64,000 bases of DNA from Pseudomonas folii (GCF_014357575.1 NZ_JACONW010000006.1:20482-84481); one strand, 5' to 3'. Shown: positions 8,029 to 17,471, counted from the first letter of the stretch. Notes: generated by a model not told the origin, from the sequence alone. A program made the numbers and translations.

Positions 8029-9612
8029 TTAGGCGCAGAGCACTGAGGCGCGCACGGGATCAATCGCGACCAGTACGGCCAGCAGTGCTTCCATCCGGCG
8101 AGCCAGGGAAGGTTTGTCCGCGTCGCCACGCTGGGCTTTCACACGCAATAGCTTGAGCAGGCGGGCCTTGACCTCGAAGTTCAGTTCGGGCTCCCAATCC
8201 GCCAAGGCTTGGCGTTGAGCGGTAGCCTCCAGCTCGCCCAGCAAGTGGATGGCCAGTTCGCTTTTGCCGTACTGCTCGGCGACTCGTGCCATCAGCAAAC
8301 GCAGCAGCCAGCGTTGCCGCCCGGTCTCAACCTCGGGACGTGCCGCCAGCCAGGCCAGCGCTGCATCAATGCCGTCGCTATCGGCTTGCGCCAGCGCCTC
8401 GCTTTCCAGTGACAAAATGTCGGTGTCTATCGAGGCGGGTGCAGCCGTAGTGGCCGGTAACCACTGCTCAGGACGGTTGCCGCTGACATGCTGGGTGATC
8501 CATGCACGAGTGGTCTCATCAGCGAATGCTGTGCCGTCACTCCAGTACAGCTCCTCAACGCCCGGCAGCCGATCAAGGAACATGCCCAGATCACGCTTGA
8601 CGATATCGGCCCAACTGCCCTCCGGCGCCGGTTGTTTGCTCAATGCCTCACACAGGTACCATTGCAAATCGAGCCAGAAATGGTTCACACCTTCGGCATA
8701 CATCCGCTCGACCTGGTCGAGCAGCTCCGTCCAGTTCTGTTGCAGGTACAAACGCTTCAGTTGCGCCCGATATTCCCCGCGCGGTGCGACCAAACGGGTA
8801 GTGCCGTTGGCGTCCTGAGGGGGTGTTTGGTGAATGGTGTCCCACCGCAAACTTTTCATTAAGCGGTGGGCCGCCAACCAGCCCTGAGGCTGCTCACGGA
8901 GATAACCCGCCAACGCCCGGCCTCCATCCAGCAAGTCACGGCCAGATTTCGGCGACGTTACCGGCGTAGCAGATGCCGGAGCATTAGAGTCGGGACGGGC
9001 GCCGTTCTGCGGCACGACCGCCTCTATGCCACCAGACCGGGTCAGCCGTGTGGACAATGCAGCATATAAGGTGCCCAACTCCGGACGCTGACTCTCCGGC
9101 CAAGCCTTAAGCGCTTGTTCCAACCAGGCCAAAGCAGCGACAGTGCCCTCGGCTTCGGCTTTCACCACTTCCGGGTACAGCGACAGGCTGTCCAGTACTT
9201 TGCTGCTAGCAAGCCACTCCAAAGTTATCTTGCGACTGTTGCCTCTTGCGGGCCGCACGTCAGGGAAATGCTCTATCAACGCGGCCAACAAACTGAGGCC
9301 GTCTGCCAGACCAACTTCCCCTTCCTTATGCAACCGTGCCCACAAGTAGTAAGTGGCTACGCGCAAATCCTTGCTGGTTTGGGTCAATAACTTCTCTGCC
9401 AACTGGATAACCAGATCGGCATCAGCCCCGGACAGCTTATTGACCTCCTCGCGGATAAGCTGGAAGTCCTCGTCATACCCCGCGTCCTCGCCCACCGATG
9501 AGTCCGCGCTGATCGGTAGTAGCCATGCAGCCCACTGCGTAAACTGTTTGCGACCAAACGACACCGCGTCGCGCGCCCCCAGACAATAGGTAACCAAGGC
9601 ATCAAGACTCAT
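8029..9612 (-). CDS. tssA: Type VI secretion cap protein TssA
   Basis: A 527-residue protein with an N-terminal ImpA_N domain (GEDAGYDEDFQLIREEVNKLSG and LRVATYYLWARLHKEGEVGLADGL), a middle linker with SPKSGRDLLDGGRALAGYLREQPQGWLAAHRLMKSLRW, and a C-terminal VasJ-type helical domain (about residues 250-527). TssA proteins build a ring that guides baseplate and sheath assembly; the long VasJ-type C-terminus places it with the long TssA class. The start overlaps the tssM stop as ATGA (9609-9612). It is one of two ImpA_N proteins in this locus; the other is the VasL-OmpA fusion at 3045. Confidence 0.92.
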   Translation of the reverse strand: MSLDALVTYCLGARDAVSFGRKQFTQWAAWLLPISADSSVGEDAGYDEDFQLIREEVNKLSGADADLVIQLAEKLLTQTSKDLRVATYYLWARLHKEGEVGLADGLSLLAALIEHFPDVRPARGNSRKITLEWLASSKVLDSLSLYPEVVKAEAEGTVAALAWLEQALKAWPESQRPELGTLYAALSTRLTRSGGIEAVVPQNGARPDSNAPASATPVTSPKSGRDLLDGGRALAGYLREQPQGWLAAHRLMKSLRWDTIHQTPPQDANGTTRLVAPRGEYRAQLKRLYLQQNWTELLDQVERMYAEGVNHFWLDLQWYLCEALSKQPAPEGSWADIVKRDLGMFLDRLPGVEELYWSDGTAFADETTRAWITQHVSGNRPEQWLPATTAAPASIDTDILSLESEALAQADSDGIDAALAWLAARPEVETGRQRWLLRLLMARVAEQYGKSELAIHLLGELEATAQRQALADWEPELNFEVKARLLKLLRVKAQRGDADKPSLARRMEALLAVLVAIDPVRASVLCA

Positions 9613-12600
9613 TCGATACCTCCATTCAAGGCATAGGGATCAGTAGCCTTGCCCCCGCTGAGGAATATCTCTTTAGGCAACTTGAAGCCGCGCAACTTGA
9701 GCAGCTCCAGCGGCCCCGCACCCATTTCGGTGCGCAGGTTCCAGGTCAGGCTCAGGTCGTCGGGCGCTTTGATGATCATCCGGTAGCGGCTTTCGCCATC
9801 GTCCAGCAAGGTCATTTGGGCTTGTTCCAATAGTCTGATCAGGCCCCACGTCCCCTGATAATTGCCATATAAGCGCTCACCGGTTTTGACGCTGATCCAG
9901 CTCAGGCTCGCGCCGGGATAATCGCCGCGACCCGGCCAGCTAAAGCGCTGCCATTTTTCACGTTGATTGAAGTATTCGTGTTTTTCACCGTTGAGGATGA
10001 AGGTGGTTTGCACCACGTCACGCGCGGCTTTGCCGCTCAGTTCAAAACTCAAACCCATGCCGCCGTCGGTGTAGAGCACGTCGGCCAGATGGCTAAGCTG
10101 GTTGATGGCCATGAGGAATTTGGGATTCAGGCGCAAACCCTGACTGTGCCTTGTGTCAGCTACCCACTGGCTGCCTTCCTTACGCACCACGCCACTGAGT
10201 TGCTGCTGCAGAAATTGCTCAATGCGCCCGGAGTCTGCGCGGATCATCTGGCCCAGCATCGGCAGCGAAACATCGCTGCTGGTGGCCGCAAACGGATAAC
10301 GGCCGGTGAATGCGCTATCCCAATGCGTGACGATTGAGCGCTGCCACTGCTTGTTGAGGCTCGCCGCCGAGGGTTGCAGGACCTTTTGCCACGCTTGATC
10401 CAGCGGTTGCACGAACAGGGTATTGCCGACCGTGCCCCACTCGGCACCAAGGCTGGCGGCGATCAACCGCCCATAAGCCTGAGTGTCGGTCAGGTCGACG
10501 CTTTGCCCCTGAAACACCGTTTGCGCCAAGACCTGTGTCATTTCCTGCGGGTCGGGCGCGTTGCTGATCTGTTGCAGCTTCAAGCGCACACGAGTCACTC
10601 GGGTGAGAAACGCTTGCAGGCTTAGATTGTCATCGCCGCGAGCGTCTTCCGGAGCTTTGCCCATCAAGGCCAGCAAGGGACCAAACGTGGCGTCGAGCGG
10701 CCCGCCCGGGCTATGCATCAATTGATTGGTGATCGGTGTGACGTCTTTCTTGATCAACTGCTGCGCCGACTGGATCAGCGAGTCGGTCATCGCTAGCCGC
10801 CGCGTGCCAGCCTGCCCCTGATAAGCCAAGGTGTTCATCAGTGCGATGACGGGCGACTGACGAACATCGCTCATTAAGGTCAACTGATCGATGACGTCGG
10901 CCAGGTTGTATGGCTGCTGCCAGCGCAACCCGTTGAGGAAGGACAACCAAGCGCTGCTGTAATCCTCAAAGTAACGATCGGTAAGACGTTGTTTGAGCAC
11001 GTCCGGGGTGAGTTCAGCTGTGATATCGGCTTGGCTGTCGCTGAGTACCCAATCAATTTGCTCACGTCGCGCTTCGGCGATTTCATCAATGGCCTGTCGT
11101 ACGTGGCCTTCCCAAGCCTGACGGGTGAATACGCCCGGCACTTCGCCGGTCGAGGACAACAGCGACAAGGCGTCGGTGTCGCCAACCATGTCGTGCAGGT
11201 TCAGTGGTGGGGTCTGATTGGCCGCTGCGTCGAGCACTTGCTTATAAAGGTTGGCTTCGGCGTTGCGTTGCCCCAACTGGCCCAGCAGCACACGACGCAC
11301 TTGAGCGATCAGCGTCGGGTCGGCTTTGATTTTCCACTCCGGGTGGGTCGCAAGTTGCTCGGTGTAAAACGCCCACAAACCCGGTGACAGCGCTTTCCAA
11401 AGCCCCGGTGCCACGAAACCTGCGCGGGAAGGTTCGGCATGCCCCAGCGCTTCGGTTAGAAAGGCTGCATCGACTTTGTCCGGCCTTGCCATCATCAGGT
11501 AGGCCTTGAGTTGCTCGTAGGCCACCGGGGCTAGCTTGGTGCGCTCAGAATTGTCCGGCGCCAGCTTCACCCAGGCACTGAGCTGACGATGCAAATTAGC
11601 GGCGGCAGGATCTCGAATCAGTTGCTGGTTGGCAGCGATATAACGCGGCCATAAAGCGTCGAGCAGGGCCTGATTCTGGTTGAGGCCAAAACGCTGATAA
11701 AACGGCACGCCGTGTTCGGCGCGATAATCCAGCCGGGCCAGTTCGCGCATCAATTCGTTGAGAGCCAACAACTGCTCATCCGCGCCGACAGGATGATGCA
11801 CGGCGGCCAGAGCGGTTTGCACCTGATTAATCTGCGCGCGGTTGCTGGCAAACGACAACAGCATGCCAGCGCCCCATAGTGCGGCTAGCGTCAGCAACAG
11901 CAACTGTCCGATACGCACTGGGTGACGGCCCAAACGACGGGGGTTGCTGGTCTTGTCCTCAATCAGACCCAGCCAGCTCGGCTCCTTCGGCCAGATGTGG
12001 TCATTAACACTATCGGCACGTTGCAGCGGCAGGCTGAACCATAGACCGCGCAAAGGCACGCCCGATACACCCAGCAACGGGGCCATGGCTTTACGCCAAC
12101 GTGCAATGCCCTCGGTTTTCAAATCATAGGAAAGGCGGAACAGGAAATCATGACCCATCTGCGCTTGCATCTGCGCAATGCCTTGCTGGCGCAAAGGGTC
12201 CTCCAGCGAAGCAAGCCCCGACTGCAGTTGTTCGGGAGTGATTTGAGGCGGCAACACGCAACCCACCGGCTGATCAGGACGATCCGCCTGCGGCCAACCA
12301 CTCGCGCAGACCTGCCACAGGTGCAACGGCAACTGCCAACCCAGCTCACGCGACAACGCCTGCAAGTTACGAGTCGCTGCGTACATCGCCGGCACGTCCG
12401 TACTCTGCTCTTTAGTCAGCGCCCAGACCACACCATCCAGAGCGCGCCAGCGACTCAAGCCACGCCATGGTTTGAATAATTCCTCGGGTTTTGCCGTGGC
12501 GCTACCGCCCCACAGTAGCACTGTGTCATGACCCTCCAGCCAACGCTTTTCAGCCAGACCGGGAGCGATGGCTTCGATTTGTTGGGGTTCGCCGATGACC

Positions 12601-12956
12601 AGCAGCAGGCGGACTTTGCGGCGCCAGAGGAGGTTGTAGTTTTCTCGGAGGTGGGCTTTGCAGCGCTCTGCAACATTCTGCTCAGGCTGATTGAAAGTTG
12701 GGCCGGGTAATTGAAGACCGGACGCCTCCCTCCTGCGGGAGACGAACTCCAACGCTGCCAAAGTCCTTTCAAACAGTCCGAAAACCCCTTCGAGCAAAAG
12801 AACTATCAAGCACGCAAACAGTAGCCATGCTGATAACTCGATCCTCTGAGGCTCATCCCTCAGCTTAATTATCGGGTTGTCGATCCAAATCAACAGGCCG
12901 CCAGTAACGAGCAAGCACATGACCACAACCCAGATACCAATGCGCATCTTTTTCAC
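9609..12956 (-). CDS. tssM: Type VI secretion inner-membrane protein TssM (IcmF), lacking a Walker A motif
   Basis: An 1115-residue IcmF family protein. It has two N-terminal membrane segments (about residues 5-25 and 42-62), a cytoplasmic loop, a third membrane segment (LLLLTLAALWGAGMLLSFAS, about 340-360) and a large periplasmic region ending in the TssM C-terminal beta domain that binds TssJ (FLNGEKHEYFNQ, ISVKTGERLYGNYQGTWGLIRLL). The cytoplasmic loop begins like the usual NTPase domain (LLLVIGEPQQIEAIAPGLAEK), but the GxxGxGK[ST] Walker A site is absent and the loop seems shortened. It should still form the TssJLM channel but is unlikely to bind nucleotide at that site. It is 19 bases after the unknown membrane protein at 12976. 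Confidence 0.92.
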   Translation of the reverse strand: MKKMRIGIWVVVMCLLVTGGLLIWIDNPIIKLRDEPQRIELSAWLLFACLIVLLLEGVFGLFERTLAALEFVSRRREASGLQLPGPTFNQPEQNVAERCKAHLRENYNLLWRRKVRLLLVIGEPQQIEAIAPGLAEKRWLEGHDTVLLWGGSATAKPEELFKPWRGLSRWRALDGVVWALTKEQSTDVPAMYAATRNLQALSRELGWQLPLHLWQVCASGWPQADRPDQPVGCVLPPQITPEQLQSGLASLEDPLRQQGIAQMQAQMGHDFLFRLSYDLKTEGIARWRKAMAPLLGVSGVPLRGLWFSLPLQRADSVNDHIWPKEPSWLGLIEDKTSNPRRLGRHPVRIGQLLLLTLAALWGAGMLLSFASNRAQINQVQTALAAVHHPVGADEQLLALNELMRELARLDYRAEHGVPFYQRFGLNQNQALLDALWPRYIAANQQLIRDPAAANLHRQLSAWVKLAPDNSERTKLAPVAYEQLKAYLMMARPDKVDAAFLTEALGHAEPSRAGFVAPGLWKALSPGLWAFYTEQLATHPEWKIKADPTLIAQVRRVLLGQLGQRNAEANLYKQVLDAAANQTPPLNLHDMVGDTDALSLLSSTGEVPGVFTRQAWEGHVRQAIDEIAEARREQIDWVLSDSQADITAELTPDVLKQRLTDRYFEDYSSAWLSFLNGLRWQQPYNLADVIDQLTLMSDVRQSPVIALMNTLAYQGQAGTRRLAMTDSLIQSAQQLIKKDVTPITNQLMHSPGGPLDATFGPLLALMGKAPEDARGDDNLSLQAFLTRVTRVRLKLQQISNAPDPQEMTQVLAQTVFQGQSVDLTDTQAYGRLIAASLGAEWGTVGNTLFVQPLDQAWQKVLQPSAASLNKQWQRSIVTHWDSAFTGRYPFAATSSDVSLPMLGQMIRADSGRIEQFLQQQLSGVVRKEGSQWVADTRHSQGLRLNPKFLMAINQLSHLADVLYTDGGMGLSFELSGKAARDVVQTTFILNGEKHEYFNQREKWQRFSWPGRGDYPGASLSWISVKTGERLYGNYQGTWGLIRLLEQAQMTLLDDGESRYRMIIKAPDDLSLTWNLRTEMGAGPLELLKLRGFKLPKEIFLSGGKATDPYALNGGIE

Positions 12957-12975
12957 GATTAGTCCTTATCTCTCA

Positions 12976-14169
12976 TCAAGCCGGCTGAACAACGCAAACT
13001 TGTGGTGAGGCATCCTGCAACATGATCATTTGAGCTCGACGGTCCGCCTTCGCACCCTCACTGGCGACAATCAAAGCGATATTGCCAACAGCGCAGCCTG
13101 GCCGACCAAAGCTGTCGTCAAGCGTCAGACGCGCCTCTATGTCAGGCGGATAACCCTCTGCATTCAGGGCGATAGTTGTGTCGCACAAAAAATCGGAAGG
13201 CATCTGCAAATACCATGCAAAGTATTGGGTGGCGCCCTTTTGGATCTGCCCCCATAGAAGCGCGTCTTTTAAGGCATCGGCCTGATCGCTTATTTGTACC
13301 GGACGATGAATCAACGCCGAGGGAGCAAAGCCTTTCCTGGCACACCAGTCAGGAGCCGCAAGCAATACCGTTGATACCGACTCGGCCTGTTCGGCGATCG
13401 GATCAAGAAAAAGATTTACCTCCAGCGACAACAAAAGTCCGCTGGCCGCAGGCTCATCCAGCAATGCATCAATCCAAAGAAGACCATCGTCCTGGTTTGC
13501 GAAGACCACCTGATCAACTGCGTGCCTTTCGCCGATAGACGAGCGCCACAGTGCCAAGACTTCGTCATCGCAAAGCACCTGGTTGTGCCTGATACGAACA
13601 CGTAGAGGCGTATCGCTCGCGTACAGTTGCAACTCAGGCTCAAGCCCCTTCATCACCTGATCGAAATAAGCCGAGAGGCGCTGTGTGTATTCAGCCTTGT
13701 CGTGAAGCTGAGCCGGTGGGCTCAACTGACTCAGACGCACGGCTCGACCCTGCGATTTCAGAAAAGTCGGGTAAAGCGGTTTACTGCCATTGCGTAAAAC
13801 CTGAGCAAGCAAGTTGTTGCCTGCTCCAGAACAGTAAGATGTGCCCAACAGGGCAATAGGACGTTGCCCATGCTCGATGAGCGCCTGCTCCAATTCCGTA
13901 CGGTTTTGGTTCCAGCTCTCAACAAACTCAGTGCGTCGTTCAAAGGCCAGTAGACGTAACGCGTAAAGGGTCACACCTCCCATCAAGGGCAGTACCAATA
14001 CACAGCACCAGAACCAAGGCGTCATGCGCCAGCGACTATCCGGCCAAAGAAAGAAAACAAGGCCCGCGACAATCATCGAGCAAAGCAAAACCACCAGACA
14101 CCACCGCTTGTTACGCGGCGGCAGTGGCAACGACAATTTTTCGGGTAAAGCCCTGATATTGACCGGCAC
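12976..14169 (-). CDS. Type VI-associated inner-membrane protein of unknown function
   Basis: A 397-residue protein with two close N-terminal membrane segments (about residues 23-42 and 52-72) and a large soluble part. The soluble part contains PIALLGTSYCSGAGNNLL (about 106-122) and ends with LDDSFGRPGCAVGNIALIVAS. These glycine-rich turns recall thiolase-fold proteins, but I do not see a convincing catalytic triad and make no functional call. The start is GTG at 14169, supported by GGAGGA 6-10 bases upstream. It sits between PAAR (1-base gap) and tssM (19-base gap), so it is expected to work with the spike or membrane complex. Confidence 0.75.
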   Translation of the reverse strand: MPVNIRALPEKLSLPLPPRNKRWCLVVLLCSMIVAGLVFFLWPDSRWRMTPWFWCCVLVLPLMGGVTLYALRLLAFERRTEFVESWNQNRTELEQALIEHGQRPIALLGTSYCSGAGNNLLAQVLRNGSKPLYPTFLKSQGRAVRLSQLSPPAQLHDKAEYTQRLSAYFDQVMKGLEPELQLYASDTPLRVRIRHNQVLCDDEVLALWRSSIGERHAVDQVVFANQDDGLLWIDALLDEPAASGLLLSLEVNLFLDPIAEQAESVSTVLLAAPDWCARKGFAPSALIHRPVQISDQADALKDALLWGQIQKGATQYFAWYLQMPSDFLCDTTIALNAEGYPPDIEARLTLDDSFGRPGCAVGNIALIVASEGAKADRRAQMIMLQDASPQVCVVQPA

Positions 14170-14170
14170 G

Positions 14171-14434
14171 CTACGTCCTCCCCGCGGCGGGCAGCGATGT
14201 GATCAACGTGCAGCCGCAAACACAGCGATGCCCATCCAGTGCAATTGGGCGACCTTTATAGGTCGAGCCCTCATCACCCTGAGCAATCTCGTTTATGCCG
14301 TGCAAGGGAATTGGGCAAGAAACCTTATCGCCCACACACGCGACAAGTTTGCCCATAAAGTCCATACCACTGACCCCGCTCAACACCACACCGCCAGATG
14401 AAAGTTTGTCGCCTTCTCGAATAACGCCACGCAT
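14171..14434 (-). CDS. PAAR-repeat spike tip protein
   Basis: An 87-residue PAAR protein. The start at 14434 is chosen because GGAGATTCTC stands directly before it; a longer frame to 14497 lacks this. Typical PAAR features are GDKLSSGGVVLSG near the N-terminus, VACVGDKVSCP in the middle, and the C-terminal ALDGHRCVCGCTLI, with His and Cys residues placed to bind the zinc that sharpens the tip. It caps the VgrG trimer. There is no extra C-terminal domain, so it carries no toxin of its own. Confidence 0.88.
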   Translation of the reverse strand: MRGVIREGDKLSSGGVVLSGVSGMDFMGKLVACVGDKVSCPIPLHGINEIAQGDEGSTYKGRPIALDGHRCVCGCTLITSLPAAGRT

Positions 14435-14462
14435 GAGAATCTCCATGTGAAATTGCAGGCTT

Positions 14463-15161
14463 TTATTTGGCCAGTTGAGGGAGAAAAGAGGTATCAACGT
14501 AGTATTTTCGGGTGTTCTTTTTATCCATAAACACTCTGATATCTTCGCTGTTTATATAGCTGGAAGGATCGAACCAGATATTATCGCTTTCAAACACATG
14601 AACTCGGTAAGTCTCTGGATTCGTCCAGTGGCAATCAATCACGTAAGGATTACGACCATTGACGGAGAGGGTATGGTTTAGCCTCACCCCTTGGAACCTC
14701 GCATTGACGGCTACACCATCACGCTGCAAATATCCATTTTTCCTGTTTCGCAACTTTCCAATCAAAAAGATAAAAACACCCACAGAGGAAAACGACGCAC
14801 CTAAAAAGGCGGTGATCAACGTCACCCCCCAGAGAGAAAAAAAGCTATCCAGCGATGCTATTTGAGAGTTTAAAGGCGAATAAACAACTCCTACTTTTTC
14901 GCCAAGGGAATAAGCGCTACGACTCCCCCCCATGGAGGAAATGAATTCGATCATCTGGCCGTTATTATCAACGAACTGCACGACTGGGCGGTAAGTGGTA
15001 GAGCCATCGCTATAACGCTCCTCAAAGTCCGTAATCGTACCCTCGGCAGACAGCGCATCCTCTAGAAAGGAAGACGTGCCGTAGTAGCTTAGAACGGCAC
15101 CTATGAGCATAGGCAGGCCGATGGCCATGAATATGTATTTAATTTTGGAAATGATTTTCAT
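14463..15161 (-). CDS. DUF3592 membrane protein in the effector module
   Basis: A 232-residue protein with an N-terminal membrane segment (about residues 8-28), an extracytoplasmic DUF3592-type beta domain (GTITDFEERYSDGSTTYRPVV, then YSLGEKVGVVYSP), a second membrane segment (about 108-130) and a C-terminal soluble domain with RFQGVRLNHTLSVNGRNPYVI and a Trp-rich strand. The start at 15161 follows AAGGA with 8-base spacing; the longer frame to 15194 lacks a good site. It lies between the immunity-like genes and PAAR and shares their low GC. It could be a further immunity protein or an orphan cargo gene. No catalytic motif is visible. Confidence 0.7.
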   Translation of the reverse strand: MKIISKIKYIFMAIGLPMLIGAVLSYYGTSSFLEDALSAEGTITDFEERYSDGSTTYRPVVQFVDNNGQMIEFISSMGGSRSAYSLGEKVGVVYSPLNSQIASLDSFFSLWGVTLITAFLGASFSSVGVFIFLIGKLRNRKNGYLQRDGVAVNARFQGVRLNHTLSVNGRNPYVIDCHWTNPETYRVHVFESDNIWFDPSSYINSEDIRVFMDKKNTRKYYVDTSFLPQLAK

Positions 15162-15369
15162 TTTGGAATCCTTATAGCGGGCAGCATGAAACACACCACT
15201 TTTTGGATCGTGGTGTAGACTTAAATTTCAAAAATGGTCCGCACAAGCCAACGCGGCGGCCATTTCCAGCTGTTTATTTATTCGAACAGGCAGGCGTTAC
15301 ACAGGTAAGCACAGCATGAGCCTTGAGCCACTCATTAAACATTCTGTGTATCGATAATGCCGCTTTGGG

Positions 15370-16389
15370 CTAAGGTGTAGTCACTGGAGCTGAGCTGTTA
15401 ACTACACAGCGCATGGTTTTATCGGCCACTAGAAATAAGTCATTGCTTGAAAACCGTCCAAGTGGCGCTTGTGCCTTCCTATGCACATTAATTCCGACTC
15501 CCCAATAAGGGTCCGCAACATCTTGCCCGCGCAAGACTTTTGTGAAATGACCGAGGTGATCTTTGAACACCGGTTTATCTGGCCCTTGGGGATCTTTCAA
15601 TGGAGAATTTTTGTAGTAATCAGGGTCATACCAATCGCTAACCCACTCAAAACCGTTATCAGACATTGAATAAAGCCCCAGAGGATTGGGTGGAAACATG
15701 TCCACTGGTAGCGGTGTATAGCTTTCAGTTGTCCACCCCATTTCTTTTGCAAATGTCACTCGATTCCCCCTACTGGAAATATTGATGCCTTTAGGGTCAT
15801 ATGACTCACTAATCAAACTCCGTGGCTCCGCTCTGTAAGTACCATCGTCGGTTGCAACGGCCAAAAACTGCCCACGGCTACGAGCCGCATATTCCCATTG
15901 CGCCTCAGTAGGCATGCGGACATCTAGTTTTGTGACCGATGCGAGCCATCCGCAGTACCTCTCGGCTTCATACCAATCGACATGGGCAGGCGTATAGGGT
16001 AATGAGTTGATATCATCCCATTTTTTTTTGTTTATTGTGCCCCTATCCCGCAACACCAACCCATTGGACTTTAGATAGTACTGGTACTCCGCATTCGTCA
16101 CCTTGAACTTACCGATAGAAAAGCTACTAAGCTCGACCTTGTGTAGCGGCTTGCTATCTGTATCTGCATCGTAATACTTTCCCTCGCTACCATACTGAAA
16201 ACCAAAATCCCCCATCAAGAACTCTCCGCCCTCAACGAATATCAGATTACTTTTAATGGATGCTACAAACTGCTGAAGCTCCATATCAGTAACAGCTACA
16301 GGTAAAGGCGCTGATGGTATTACTACCTCCTCGCAGCCCTTTAGCGCCAAAGTCGTAAAAATGACCACCGTAACTATGAACCTGTTCAT
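15370..16389 (-). CDS. Formylglycine-enzyme-fold (SUMF1) lipoprotein, second copy; probable immunity protein
   Basis: A 339-residue lipoprotein: signal MNRFIVTVVIFTTLALKGC with the cysteine at residue 19. The mature part is an FGE-sulfatase domain (FVEGGEFLMGDFGFQYGS, VTNAEYQYYL, MPTEAQWEYAARSRGQF, YSMSDNGFEWVSDWYDP and a C-terminal MRCVV). It is a paralogue of the gene just upstream (16386-17471), and their stop and start codons overlap as ATGA. Real formylglycine enzymes act on sulfatases; a lipid-anchored periplasmic copy directly behind a type VI effector more likely binds and neutralises it. This role is inferred from position. Confidence 0.78.
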   Translation of the reverse strand: MNRFIVTVVIFTTLALKGCEEVVIPSAPLPVAVTDMELQQFVASIKSNLIFVEGGEFLMGDFGFQYGSEGKYYDADTDSKPLHKVELSSFSIGKFKVTNAEYQYYLKSNGLVLRDRGTINKKKWDDINSLPYTPAHVDWYEAERYCGWLASVTKLDVRMPTEAQWEYAARSRGQFLAVATDDGTYRAEPRSLISESYDPKGINISSRGNRVTFAKEMGWTTESYTPLPVDMFPPNPLGLYSMSDNGFEWVSDWYDPDYYKNSPLKDPQGPDKPVFKDHLGHFTKVLRGQDVADPYWGVGINVHRKAQAPLGRFSSNDLFLVADKTMRCVVNSSAPVTTP

Positions 16390-17471
16390 TGTCGAACCTT
16401 TAGCTTTGATGAGTCGACATCAAGTTTATTCATGGATGACGAGGTCGCCGGTTCGGGGCTATTGATCACACAACGAAAAGTTTTGTTATCTACATGAATC
16501 AATCCAGCTTTTCCGAAGCGCCCAAACGGATCTTCCGCCCGTCTAAATACGTTCACGCCCTGCCCAAAATATGGGTCTGCAACATCTTGCCCACGCACTA
16601 CTTTGACAAAGCGCCCGAACCTGTCTTTAAAAGTTGGTTCGACCGGCCCTTCAGGATTTTTTTCCGGGGAGTAGCTATAGTAATCAGGGTCATACCAATC
16701 CCCAACCCATTCATAGCCGTTGTCCGACATTGAGTAGAGACCTAAAGGATTTGGTGGAAACATATCGACAGGCAGAGGAGAATAATATTCTGTACTCCAG
16801 CCCATTTTCTTTCCGAAATCTGAACGATCCCCGTTGCTCGATATATTTATACCTTTTGGCGAATAGGTTTGGCTCAGCATGCTACGGGGTTCCGCTTGAT
16901 AGGTACCGTCATTCGTTGCAACTGCTAAGAACTGGCCACGGCTGCGCGCCGCATACTCCCATTGCGCCTCAGTCGGCATAAGAACATCTTGATTTGTGAT
17001 AGATGCCAGCCACTTGCAGTATTTTTCGGCCTCATACCAATCGGTATGGGCCGGTGTGTTGGGTGCGGAGTTGATATCGTCCCACTTTTTTTTATTTATC
17101 GCACCCTTATCCCGCAAACTTAAGCCATTATAGCTAAGATAGAATTGATACTCCGAATTGGTCACCTTAAACCTATTAATAGAGAAGCTGCTGAGTTCTA
17201 CTTGGTGAACAGGCTTGCTGTCGTTATCTTCATCGTAATACGCCTGCTCGCGGCCATATTGGGCACCAAAATCGCCCATTAAAAACTTGCCACCTTCTAC
17301 ATACACGAAATTATTTTTTACCTCGCTTATGAACAACTGCACCTCCGCCGGTGAGATATTCATCGGTGCGGGCACGGTGGGTTCAATGGATTGATCACAG
17401 CCCGCCAGAGCCAAAGTAACGAAGGTTATCGAGATAGTTCTTTTTGTATCCAGTGCATTCGCGACCATCAC
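16386..17471 (-). CDS. Formylglycine-enzyme-fold (SUMF1) lipoprotein, first copy; probable immunity protein
   Basis: A 361-residue lipoprotein with signal and lipobox LALAGC (cysteine near residue 25). The domain runs from about residue 55 to 340 with YVEGGKFLMGDFGAQYG, VTNSEYQFYLSYNGL, MPTEAQWEYAARSRGQF, YSMSDNGYEWVGDWYDP and TFRCVINS. Compared with the second copy it has a C-terminal tail of about 25 residues rich in Ser and Lys. The start overlaps the stop of the effector gene by 4 bases (17468-17471), so toxin and protein are made together. It is more AT-rich than the machinery genes. Immunity function is inferred from position and cellular location. Confidence 0.78.
   Translation of the reverse strand: MMVANALDTKRTISITFVTLALAGCDQSIEPTVPAPMNISPAEVQLFISEVKNNFVYVEGGKFLMGDFGAQYGREQAYYDEDNDSKPVHQVELSSFSINRFKVTNSEYQFYLSYNGLSLRDKGAINKKKWDDINSAPNTPAHTDWYEAEKYCKWLASITNQDVLMPTEAQWEYAARSRGQFLAVATNDGTYQAEPRSMLSQTYSPKGINISSNGDRSDFGKKMGWSTEYYSPLPVDMFPPNPLGLYSMSDNGYEWVGDWYDPDYYSYSPEKNPEGPVEPTFKDRFGRFVKVVRGQDVADPYFGQGVNVFRRAEDPFGRFGKAGLIHVDNKTFRCVINSPEPATSSSMNKLDVDSSKLKVRQ

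Noticed and set aside
12976..14169. Possible ketosynthase/thiolase enzyme based on CSGAG and GCAVGN turns
   Set aside because: No convincing Cys-His-His or Cys-His-Asn arrangement and the context is purely type VI secretion, so no enzymatic call was made.
15193..15216. ACACCAC/GTGGTGT hairpin downstream of the second lipoprotein gene
   Set aside because: The stem is only 7 bp and no T run follows on the minus strand, so it is not called a terminator.
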